A stretch of 64,000 bases of DNA. It comes from Serripes groenlandicus (Eukaryota > Mollusca > Bivalvia > Cardiida > Cardiidae). Below, in pieces: positions 44,937 through 55,590 of this stretch; position 1 is the stretch's first letter, and each line of letters starts with the position of its first letter. The stretch is taken from assembly GCA_031761405.1 (NCBI GenBank), contig JASEVX010000001.1, positions 198,936,110 to 199,000,109 on the forward strand, written 5' to 3'. The translations under genes and the position numbers were made by a program. The notes beneath the pieces were generated by a model, which worked only from the letters and a program-made list of their open reading frames with translations, was not told the origin of the DNA and did no database searches.

Positions 44937-45265
44937 TTATTTGGGTTTAACGCCGTGTTAAACATCATTTCAGTTATATCACGGCTCGACAGTTCACTTA
45001 TTCAGGATCCCTGGGTTAACCCTTTCCCTCATATAGACGCTTTCTGACGCCTCTGCAGCAGACGGCTTTTTGAAAACATTGTGACAAAAGAAGAAATTGC
45101 ACAAAACGTTATCCATTCAATTATGGAGATTTTCTATGTTTTGACAAAATACTTTCAAAGTCGTCTGCTGCAGAATTGTCGTATGAGGGAAAGCGTTAAC
45201 AAACCAGTTCTAGGATAGGAAATGTGCCTTGCCTGATGGCACTCCACCATGACTCAAATTGAATA
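44937..45265 (-). mobile_element. SINE interrupted by a TTAA MITE
   Basis: 44937-45015 is a minus-strand SINE tail (GGTTTAACGCCGTGTTAAAC, AGTTATATCACGG). 45200-45260 continues with the TAGGAAATGTGCCTTGCC / CACTCCACCATGACT core shared with 226-322. The MITE between them is 45016-45199. Confidence 0.7.
45016..45199. mobile_element. Young TTAA MITE with internal deletion
   Basis: 184 bp. It is identical in style to the 230-bp copies, but the right stem arm and following bases (from CGTGCAATTTC to ATAGG) are deleted after ACAAAACG. The deletion starts at the hairpin loop, as expected from replication slippage across a palindrome. Confidence 0.9.
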
Positions 45266-45784
45266 AACGCATGTCTAAGAATAATTACTACGATGTAAAC
45301 ACTGTGGAATATCAGACATGACTCATTATGAGGTGTTATGATTTCTAAGAGTTTTCAAATGTCGTCAGCTGCAGAATCGTAAAATTCGTCAGAATCCGGG
45401 AAAGCATTACACACGTCTTGCTCAGCAGCGCATTATAACACTTTCCGCGAACAAAACTATACCAACGGATGATATATAAAAAAAAAAAAATCTGAAAAAT
45501 TGACTTTTTTTTGTAACTAATTTGATGTGGCCTTTTATTATTTTCTTACTTACTGATCTAAAAACACGCATTAAAATTGAAAATACATCCTTGTGATATT
45601 ATTTTTTCTCGCATTTGCACCCAGCTGAATAAAGCAAAGTTGACATTTTTTAAACGCTGAGGGGGTAACATTTACCATGACAATACATGTTAGTAATGTA
45701 GTAAAGTAGATAAACATTTCAAAATACTGACAACTGAGGTGGAGTTGGCAGGAACAGTATATACTTATGACCTACATTGCAAGG
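45266..45784. other. Spacer before the satellite cluster
   Basis: A MITE trace at 45340-45415 ('GTCGTCAGCTGCAGAATCG') and a poly-A run near 45479-45490. Nothing else recognised. Confidence 0.45.
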
Positions 45785-45785
45785 C

Positions 45786-47400
45786 CGTGATCGCTCAATC
45801 GTAAAAGACGACGGCTGTGTCTCAAGGGAACTTATGTTCAAATCCCGGTTAAATAACGAAGGCTGACTCTACAGACTCTTATGTTCAAATCCAGGTTAAA
45901 AGACGACGGCTGTCTATACAGGGATGTTATGCTCGTATCCCGGTGGCTTTCTATTATGGTATTTTATGTTCAAATCGAGGTTAAAAAACGACGACGGTTG
46001 TCATTCCGGGGATCTTATGGTCGAATCCCGGTTAAACGACGAAGGCTGACTCTACAGGGATATTATGTTCAAATCCAGGTTAAAATACGACGGCTGTCTC
46101 TACAGGGATCTTATGTTCAAATCCAGGTTAAAAGACGACGGCTGTCTCTACAGGGATGTTATGCCCGTATCCCGGTGGCTTTCTATTATGGTATCTTATG
46201 TTCAAATCGAGGTTAAAAAACGACGACGGTTGTCATTCCGGGGATCTTATGGTCGAATCCCGGTTAAACGACGAAGGCTGACTCTACAGGGATATTATGT
46301 TCAAATCCAGGTTAAAATACGACGGCTGTCTCTACAGGGATCTTATGTTCAAATCCAGGTTAAAAGACGACGGCTGTCTCTACAGGGATGTTATGCCCGT
46401 ATCCCGGTGGCTTTCTATTATGGTATTTTATGTTCAAATCGAGGTTAAAAAACGACGACGGTTGTCATTCCGGGGATCTTATGGTCGAATCCCGGTTAAA
46501 CGACGAAGGCTGACTCTACAGGGATATTATGTTCAAATCCAGGTTAAAATACGACGGCTGTCTCTACAGGGATCTTATGTTCAAATCCAGGTTAAAAAGC
46601 GACGGCTGTCTCTACAGGGATGTTATGCCCGTATCCCGGTGGCTTTCTATTATGGTATCTTATGTTCAAATCCAGGTTAAAAGACAACGACGGTTGTCAT
46701 TCCGGGGATCTTATGGTTAAATCCCGGTTAAACGACGAAGGCTGACTCTACAGGGATCTTATGTTCAAATCCAGGTTAAACGACGAAGGCTGACTCTACA
46801 GGGATCTTATGTTCAAATCCAGGTTAAACGACGAAGGCTGACTCTACAGGGATCTTATGTTCAAATCCAGGTTAAAAGACGACGGCTGTCTCCACAGGGA
46901 TGTTATGCCCGTATCCCGGTGGCTTTCTATTATGGTATCTTATGTTCAAATCCAGGTTAAAAGACAACGACGGTTGTCATTCCGGGGATCTTATGGTTAA
47001 ATCCCGGTTAAACGACGAAGGCTGACTCTACAGGGATCTTATGTTCAAATCCAGGTTAAACGACGAAGGCTGACTCTACAGGGATCTTATGTTCAAATCC
47101 AGGTTAAACGACGAAGGCTGACTCTACAGGGATCTTATGTTCAAATCCAGGTTAAAAGACGACGACTGTCTCTACAGGGATCTTATGTTCAAAGCCAGGT
47201 TAAACGACACAGGTTGACTTTATAGGGATCTTATGTTCAAATCCAGATTAAACGACGACCTCTAAAGGGATCTAATGTTCAAATCCCGCTTCAATTATGT
47301 AGGCTGACTCAACAGGGATGTTATGTTCAAATCAAGGTTAAACTAAGATGGCTGTCTCCCCAGGGATCTTGTGTTAAAATCCCGGTTAACGACGACCTCT
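45786..47400 (+). repeat. 48-bp satellite with a 232-bp higher-order unit, tRNA-like origin
   Basis: The first unit looks like a SINE tRNA head: 'CCGTGATCGCTCAATCG' (A-box-like) then AAGACGACGGCTGTGTCTC and ATGTTCAAATCCCGGTTAAA (B-box-like). Later units repeat only the B-box half (TTATGTTCAAATCCAGGTTA, AAAGACGACGGCTGTCTC, TACAGGGA). A 232-bp unit of five subunits, marked by CGGTGGCTTTCTATTATGG, recurs at 45951, 46183, 46415 and 46647, then 280 bp later at 46927. Overlapping 111-127 codon frames here are by-products. Confidence 0.9.
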
Positions 47401-48262
47401 ACGGGGATGTTATGACGACGGCTAAGGGGATGTTATGGTCAACTGCAGATTAAACGACGACGGCTACGGGGATGTTATGGTCAACTTCAGGTTAAACGAC
47501 GACGGCTACGGGGATGTTATGGTCAACCCTCAGGTTAAACAACGACGGCTACGGGGATGTTATGGTCAACTTCAGGTTATACGACGACGGCTACGGGGAT
47601 GTTATGGTCAACTTCAGGTTAAACGACGACGGCTACCGGGATGTTATGGTCAACTTCAGGTTAAACGACGACGGCTACGGGGATGCTATGGTCAATTTCA
47701 GGTTAAACGACGACGGCTACGGGGATGTTATGGTCAACTTCATGTTAAACAACGACGGCTACGGGGATGTTATGGTCAATTTCAGGTTAAACGACGACGG
47801 CTACGGGGATGTTATGGTCAACTTCAGGTTAAACGACGACGGCTACGGGGATGTTATGGTCAACTTCAGGTTAAACGACGACGGCTACGGGGATGTTATG
47901 GTCAACTTCAGGTTAAACGACGACGGCTACGGGGATGTTATGGTCAACTTCAGGTTAAACGACGACGGCTACGGGGATGTTATGGTCAACTTCAGGTTAA
48001 ACAATGAAGGCTACGGGGATATTATGGTCAACTTCAGGTTAAACAATGACGGCTACGGGGATGTTATGGTCAACTTCAGGTTAAACAATGACGGCTACGG
48101 GGATGTTATGGTCAACTTCAGGTTAAACAATGACGGCTACGGGGATGTTATGGTCAACTTCAGGTTAAACAATGACGGCTACGGGGATGTTATGGTCAAC
48201 TTCAGGTTAAACAATGACGGCTACCGGGATGTTATGGTCAACTTCAGGTTAAACAATGACGG
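47401..48262 (+). repeat. 42-bp satellite, about 20 copies
   Basis: Unit GATGTTATGGTCAACTTCAG, GTTAAACGACGACGGCTACG, GG. It is the neighbouring 48-bp unit minus a 6-bp TGTCTC-type segment. Copies are almost identical, with a block of AACAATGAC variants at the 3' end. 42 being divisible by three keeps two frames open for 190 and 298 codons. Confidence 0.95.
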
Positions 48263-49829
48263 CTATCTCTCAACGCATATTATGGTCAAATTCAGATTAA
48301 AAGTTGACAGCTGTGTCTCCAGGGATATTATGGTCGAATTCAGATTAGACGACGTGGGCTGTCTTTACAGAGATCTTCTGTTCAAATCCAGGTTAAACGA
48401 CACAGGTTGACTATCAAGGGATCTAATGTTCAAATCCCGGTTAAACTACGAAGGCTGACTCTACAGGGATATTATGTTCAAATCCAGGTTAAACGACGAC
48501 AGCTGTGTCCCAATGGATATTATGGTCAAATCCAGGTTAGATGATGGCAGCTGTCTCTACTTAGATCGTATGTTCAAATCCCGGTTAAAAGACGACGGCT
48601 GTCTCTACCGGGATATAATGGTCTAATCCAGGTTAAGCGACGACGGCTGTGTCCGAAGGGATATTACGGTCAAATTCAGGTAAGACTACGAGAGCTGTCT
48701 TTACAGAGATCTTATGTTTAAATCCTGGTTAAAAGACGACAGCTGTGTCTCAAGGGATATTATAATATTATAGTCAAATCCCGGTTAAAAGACGACGCTG
48801 TCTCTACCGGGATCTAATGGTAAAATCCAGGTTGAAAGACAAAGGCTGTGTCTCAAGGGATATTACGGTCAAATCCAGGTTAAACGACGACAGCTGTCTC
48901 TATATGGATCTTATGTTCGAATCCCGGTTGAGAAAGACGACGCTGTCTCTATCAGGATATAATGGTAAAATCCAGGTTAAAAGACAACGGCCTTGTCTCA
49001 AGGGATATTACGGTCAAATCCAGACGACAGCTGTGTCTCAAGGGATATTAATCATATTATGGTCAAATCCAGTTTAGACGACGACAACTGTCTTTACAGG
49101 GATCTAATGGTCAAATCAAGGTTAAACGAAGCAAGCTGTCTCTCAAGGGATATAATGGTCAAATCAAGGTTAAAAGAAGACAGCTGTGTCTCAAGGGATA
49201 TTATGGTCAAATCCAGGTTAAAAGAAGACAGCTGTGTCTCAAGGGATATTATGGTCAAATCCAGGTTAAAAGAAGACAGCTGTGTCTCAAGGGATATAAT
49301 GGTCAAATCCAGGTTAAAAGAAGACAGCTGTGTCGCAAGGGATATTATGGTCAAATCCAGGTTAAAAGAAGACAGCTGTGTCTCAAGGGATATAATGGTC
49401 AAATCCAGGTTAAAAGAAGACAGCTGTGTCTCAAGGGATATTATCTTCAAATCCAGGTTAAAAGATAACGGCTGTGTCCAAAGGGAATTTATGGTAAAAT
49501 CCCGGTTAAAAGACGACGGCTGTCTTTACATGGCTATAATGGTAAAATCTAGGTAAAACGACAATGACTGTCTCTACTGGGATCTTATGTTCAAATCCTG
49601 GTTAAAAGACAACGGCTGTGTCTCAAGGGATTTTATGGTCAAATCCAGGTTAGACGACGACGGCTGTCTTTACAGAGATGTTATGGTCAAATCCAGGTTA
49701 GCGACGACGGCTGTCTCTCAAGGGACTTTATGGTCACATCTAGGTTAGACGACGACGGCTGTCTCTCAAGGAATGTTATGGTCAAATCCGGGTAAGACGA
49801 CGACGTCTGTCTTTACAGAGATTTTATGG
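48263..49829 (+). repeat. 48-bp satellite, diverged, with a homogeneous core
   Basis: Variable 47-55 bp units, then a homogeneous run at 49138-49450: GATATTATGGTCAAATCCAG, GTTAAAAGAAGACAGCTGTG, TCTCAAGG. It is flanked by older-looking units on both sides, so amplification appears to proceed from the middle of the block. Confidence 0.9.
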
Positions 49830-52800
49830 TCAAATCAAGGTTAAAAGACGACGGCTGTCTTTACAGAGATTTTATGGTCAAAACAAGGTTAAAAGACAAC
49901 AGCTGTCTTTACAGAGATCTTATGGTCAAAACCAGGTTAAAAGACAACAGCTGTCTTTACAGAGATCTTATGGTCAACTCCAGGTTAAACGACAATGGGT
50001 GTCTCTCTAGGGATATTATGTTCAAATTCATGTTGATCGACGACGGCTGTCTCTCTAGGGATATTATGTTCAAATTCAAGTTGATCGACAACGGCGGTCT
50101 CTCTAGGGATCTTATGTTCAAATTCATGTTGATCGACGACGGCTGTCTCTCTAGGGATATTATGTACAAATTCATGTTGATCGACGACGGCTGTCTCTCT
50201 AGGGATGTTATGTTCAAATTCATGTTGATCGACGACGGCTGTCTCTCTAGGGATTTTATGTTTAAATTCATGTTGATCTGTCTCCTTAGGGATGTTATGT
50301 ACAACTTCATGTTGATCGACGACGGCGGTCTCTCTAGGGATGTTATGTTTAAATTCATGTTGATCGACGACGGCGGTCTCTCTAGGGATGTTATGTACAA
50401 ATTCATGTTGATCGACGGCGGCGGTCTCTCTAGGGATCTTATGTTTAAATGCATGTTGATCGACGACGGCGGTCTCTCTAGGGATCTTATGTTCAGATTC
50501 ATGTTGATCGACGACGGCGGTCTCTCTAGGGATGTTATGTACAAATTCATGTTGATCGACGACGGCTGTCTCCTTAGGGATGTTATGTACAAATGCATGT
50601 TGATCGACGACGGCGGTCTCATTAGGGATGTTATGTTTAAATTCATGTTGATCGACGACGGCGGTCTCTCTAGGGATGTTATGTTTAAATTCATGTTGAT
50701 CGACGACGGCGGTCTCTCTAGGGATGTTATGTACAAATTTATGTTAAAAGACGACGGCTGTCTTTACAGAGATTCTATGGTCAAAACCAGGTTAAAAGAC
50801 AACAGCTGTCTTTACAGAGATCTTATGGTCAAATCCAGGTTAAACGACAATGGGTGTCTCTCTAGGGATATTATGTTCAAATTCATGTTGATCGACGACG
50901 GCTGTCTCTCTAGGGATATTATGTTCAAATTCAAGTTGATCGACAACGGCGGTCTCTCTAGGGATATTATGTTCAAATTCATGTTGATCGACGACGGCTG
51001 TCTCTCTAGGGATCTTATGTTCAAATTCATGTTGATCGACGACGGCTGTCTCTCTAGGGATATTATGTTCAAATTCATGTTGATCGACAACGGCGGTCTC
51101 TCTAGGGATATTATGTTCAAATTCATGTTGATCGACGACGGCTGTCTCTCTAGGGATGTTATGTTCAAATTCATGTTGATTGACGACGGCTGTCTCTCTA
51201 GGGATATTATGTTCAAATTCATGTTGATCGACAACGGCGGTCTCTCTAGGGATATTATGTTCAAATTCATGTTGATCGACGACGGCTGTCTCTCTAGGGA
51301 TGTTATGTTCAAATTCATGTTGATCGACGACGGCTGTCTCTCTAGGGATGTTATGTTCAAATTCATGTTGATCGACGACGGCTGTCTCTCTAGGGATGTT
51401 ATGTTCAAATTCATGTTGATCGACGACGGCGGTCTCTCTAGGGATCTTATGTTCAAATGCATGTTGATCGACGACGGCTGTCTCTCTAGGGATTTTATGT
51501 TTAAATTCATGTTGATCGACGACGGCTGTCTCTCTAGGGATGTTATGTTCAAATTGATGTTGATCGACGACGGCTGTCTCTCTAGGGATATTATGTTCAA
51601 ATTCAAGTTGATCGACGACGGCGGTCTCTCTAGGGATCTTATGTTCAAATTCATGTTGATCGACGACGGCTGTCTCTCTAGGGATATTATGTACAAATTC
51701 ATGTTGATCGACGACGGCTGTCTCTCTAGGGATGTTATGTTCAAATTCATGTTGATCGACGACGGCTGTCTCTCTAGGGATTTTATGTTTAAATTCATGT
51801 TGATCTGTCTCCTTAGGGATGTTATGTACAAATTCATGTTGATCGACGACGGCGGTCTCTCTAGGGATGTTATGTTTAAATTCATGTTGATCGACGACGG
51901 CGGTCTCTCTAGGGATGTTATGTACAAATTCATGTTGATCGACGACGGCGGTCTCTCTAGGGATGTTATGTTTAAATTCATGTTGATCGACGACGGCGGT
52001 CTCTCTAGGGATGTTATGTACAAATTCATGTTGATCGACGGCGGCGGTCTCTCTAGGGATCTTATGTTTAAATGCATGTTGATCGACGACGGCGGTCTCT
52101 CTAGGGATCTTATGTTCAGATTCATGTTGATCGACGACGGCGGTCTCTCTAGGGATGTTATGTACAAATTCATGTTGATCGAGGACGGCTGTCTCCTTAG
52201 GGATGTTATGTACAAATGCATGTTGATCGACGACGGCGGTCTCTCTAGGGATGTTATGTTTAAATTCATGTTGATCGACGACGGCGGTCTCTCTAGGGAT
52301 GTTATGTACACATTTATGTTGATCGACGACGGCGGTCTCTCTAGGGATCTTATGTTTAAATGCATGTTGATCGACGACGGCGGTCTCTCTAGGGATCTTA
52401 TGTTTAAATGCATGTTGATCGACGACGGCGGTCTCTCTAGGGATCTTATGTTCAGATTCATGTTGATCGACGACGGCGGTCTCTCTAGGGATGTTATGTA
52501 CAGATTCATGTTGATCGACGACGGCTGTCTCCTTAGGGATGTTATGTACAAATTCATGTTGATCGACGACGGCGGTCTCTCTAGGGATCTTATGTTCAGA
52601 TTCATGTTGATCGACGACGGCGGTCTCTCTAGGGATGTTATGTACAAATTCATATTGATCGACGACGGCTGTCTCCTTAGGGATGTTTTGTACAAATTCA
52701 TGTTGATCGACGACGGCGGTCTCTCTAGGGATGTTATGTTTAAATTCATGTTGATCGACGACGGCGGTCTCTTTAGGGATGTTATGTACAAATTCATGTT

Positions 52801-53256
52801 GATCGACGACGGCGGTCTCCTTAGGGATGTTATGTACAAATTCATGTTGATCGACGACGGCGGTCTCCTTAGGGATGTTATGTACAAATTCATGTTGATC
52901 GACGACGGCTGTCTCCTTAGGGATGTTATGTACAAATTCATGTTGATCGACGACGGCGGTCTCCTTAGGGATGTTATGTACACATTCATGTTGATCGACG
53001 ACGGCGGTCTCCTTAGGGATGTTATGTACAAATTCATGTTGATCGACGACGGCTGTCTCCTTAGGGATGTTATGTACAAATTCATGTTGATCGACGACGG
53101 CGGTCTCCTTAGGGATGTTATGTACAAATTCATGTTGATCGACGACGGCTGTCTCCTTAGGGATGTTATGTTCAGATTCATGTTGATCGACGACGGCGGT
53201 CTCCTTAGGGATGTTATGTTTAAATTAAGGTTACACGACGACGTTTGTCTCTAAAG
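49830..53256 (+). repeat. 48-bp satellite, about 71 copies, open in frame on both strands
   Basis: Unit GATGTTATGTTCAAATTCAT, GTTGATCGACGACGGCTGTC, TCTCTAGG. One plus-strand frame stays open for 1142 codons (49826-53254; MFKFMLIDDGCLSRDV repeats). On the minus strand 789 codons are open (53181-50812). I do not call a gene. Unit differences are mostly amino-acid changing (C/G, I/V/L/F, F/Y, K/R, D/N), there is no signal, domain or exon structure, and the frame begins inside the array. A segment near 49850-50750 recurs 855 bp later, including the same 9-bp deletion (18 x 48 - 9) in the MLICLLRDV unit at 50275 and 51801. Confidence 0.95.
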
Positions 53257-53372
53257 GGATCTTATTCATCGCTGACATTGTGCGTTCATGGTACGTCTCA
53301 TTTTAACTGTCATCTCAGGACTCTCGTTCAGGGTCGTGAGTTGAAACTGTACCTGTATCAGTAACGCGAAAA

Positions 53373-53602
53373 ACAGCATTTACCTCCGCATCGGTGCGGG
53401 AGGTCGCAGATTCGATGCCCGAACGGAAAAACTATACAAATGGTAGTAATGGCTTCCCGCCTTGGCGCCCAGGGTGGTGGGATTGGCATTACGCCTGACT
53501 GGCTGGTGTCAGGATAAGGGGACCAGTATTTCTGGTAACTTACCCAGAAATCACTGTGATATAATTGAAAAATTGTTGAAAGCGGCGTCAAACACCGAAC
53601 AA
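53373..53602 (+). mobile_element. tRNA-derived SINE
   Basis: Head with GGGAGGTCGCAGATTCGATG (B box), then ATGGCTTCCCGCCTTGGCGC, CTGGCTGGTGTCAGGATAAG, CTGTGATATAATTGAAAAAT and TGTTGAAAGCGGCGTCAAAC. Same family as 7781-7940 and 33180-33345. It separates two satellite blocks. Confidence 0.8.
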
Positions 53603-53614
53603 TTGTTTCCCGTT

Positions 53615-53844
53615 TTAACCCATTACTTCACATGGCTTTGCATAGGTCGTCTGCTTTACAATCATCAGACGAACAATTTTACCGATCTAGAAACCTGAAA
53701 TATTTATATTGATAAAGAGTTGAAAATATTGCAATAAAAGGTGAAATTGCTCGTTTTGAGCAATTTCATCTTTTATTACAATGTTTTCAAAAGTCGTCTG
53801 CAACAGCAGGCGTCAGATGTCGTCTGTGTGAATTAATGGGTTAA
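53615..53844. mobile_element. Sister-family MITE (TTAACCCATTACTTCAC)
   Basis: TTAACCCATTACTTCACATG to TGTGAATTAATGGGTTAA. It is in reverse orientation to 37574-37793. Central stem AAAAGGTGAAATTGCTC / GAGCAATTTCATCTTTT. Confidence 0.85.
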
Positions 53845-54389
53845 AGGTTACTCTTCCTTTCTGCTAAAGGGATGAATATGATGCTTTTATTGTAAAGGGA
53901 AGCAAATATACTGGAAGGAATGATATTGTTATAATTTGTTATCTACCTTCGACATTACATTCATTGTCTCTGACTGATGGTTTATGTCTCTTTCAACAGT
54001 AGTTCAGGTATGTTACAGTTTTTCCACTGGTAAAATTCTTCCTTCGCCACTAACAACATATCTGTAGTTGACGACATTGAAAATATCTTGCTAAAATTCT
54101 ATATAAATTTAAGTATTTTTGAAAAGAGTTGAAAACAGAGTGGCAAAACGAAAAAAGGCTCATCATGATCAATTTCTTGTTTAGCGAGAAGCAGATGACT
54201 AAAAAATAACAAGGCAAATGTCTCGAAGAAACATCTATACATAGAAATATGTAATTATTTAATGGAGTGGGAAAAAATGCAAAAATTAAGAATCTGCTCA
54301 TTATGAGCATGTTCACATTTTGCCACACTTATTTCAAAAGTCGTCTGCTACAGATGCGCGGACTTCCTGTCGGAAAGGAATATGTGAAT
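53845..54389. mobile_element. Spacer and worn TTAA-family MITEs
   Basis: 54040-54180 and 54180-54360 hold degraded copies ('TATCTGTAGTTGACGACATT', 'AAAGTCGTCTGCTACAGATG'). 53850-54030 has nothing recognised. Confidence 0.5.
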
Positions 54390-55590
54390 GTCGATCTGTT
54401 GTGACGAGCAGGGCTGAAACTGGTCAGACTAACGGCGGTGAAGGTAGAATTGGTGTGACGATCAGGGATGGGACTGATTAGACTAACGGCGGTGAAGGTA
54501 GAATTGGTGTGACGATCAGGGATGGGACTGATTAGACTAACGGCGGTGAAGGTAGAATTGGTGTGACGATCAGGGATTGGACTGATTAGACTAACGACGG
54601 TGAAGGTAGAACTGGTGTGACGAACAGGGATGGGACTGATTAGACTAACGGCGGTGAAGGTAGAACTGGTGTGACGATTAGGGATGGGACTGATTAGACT
54701 AACGACGGTGAAGGTAGAACTGATGTGACGATCAGGGATGGGACTGATCAGACTTTTTGCGGTGAAGGTAGAATTGGTGTGACGATCAGGGATGGGACTG
54801 ATTAGACAAACGGCGGTGAATGTTGGTGTGTTGTGACGATTAGAGATGGGACTGATTTTACTAACGGCGGTGAAGGTAGAACTGGTGTAACGAACAGGGA
54901 TGGGACTGATTAGACTAACGGCGGTGAAGGTAGAATTTGTGTGACGATCAGGGATGGGACTGATTAGACTAACGGCGGTGAAGGTAGAATTGGTGTGACG
55001 ATCAGGGATTGGACTGATTAGACTAACGACGGTGAAGGTAGAACTGGTGTGACGAACAGGGATGGGACTGATTAGACTAACGGCGGTGAAGGTAGAACTG
55101 GTGTGACGATTAGGGATGGGACTGATTAGACTAACGACGGTGAAGGTAGAACTGATGTGACGATCAGGGATGGGACTGATCAGACTTTTTGCGGTGAAGG
55201 TAGAATTGGTGTGACGATCAGGGATGGGACTGATTAGACAAACGGCGGTGAATGTTGGTGTGTTGTGACGATTAGAGATGGGACTGATTTTACTAACGGC
55301 GGTGAAGGTAGAACTGGTGTAACGAACAGGGATGGGACTGATTAGACTAACGGCGGTGAAGGTAGAATTTGTGTGACGATCAGGGATGGGACTGATCAGA
55401 CTTTTTGCGGTGAAGGTAGAATTGGTGTGACGATCATGGATGGGACTGATCAGACTTTTTGCGGTGAAGGTAGAATTGGTGTGACGATCAGGGATGGGAC
55501 TGATTAGACTTTTTGCGGTGGAAGTAGAATTGGTATGACGAACAGGGATGGGACTGATTTGGCTAACGGCGGTGAACGTATATACTTGAG
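54390..55590 (+). repeat. 54-bp satellite, about 22 copies, 432-bp higher-order unit
   Basis: Unit GTGAAGGTAGAATTGGTGTG, ACGATCAGGGATGGGACTGA, TTAGACTAACGGCG. Variant positions recur 432 bp apart (8 x 54): the GGGATTGGACTG variant at about 54571 and 55003, and the CAGACTTTTTGCGG variant at about 54749 and 55181. No similarity to the preceding 48-bp satellite was noticed. Confidence 0.95.

Noticed and set aside
47435..48410. Overlapping 190- and 298-codon frames as a repeat protein
   Set aside because: Two frames are open over the same 42-bp array, as expected from the period. There is no start context, domain or splice signal.
49094..49450. 118-codon antisense frame of SLETQLSSFNLDLTII repeats
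   Set aside because: By-product of the homogeneous 48-bp units; shadows the array on the opposite strand.
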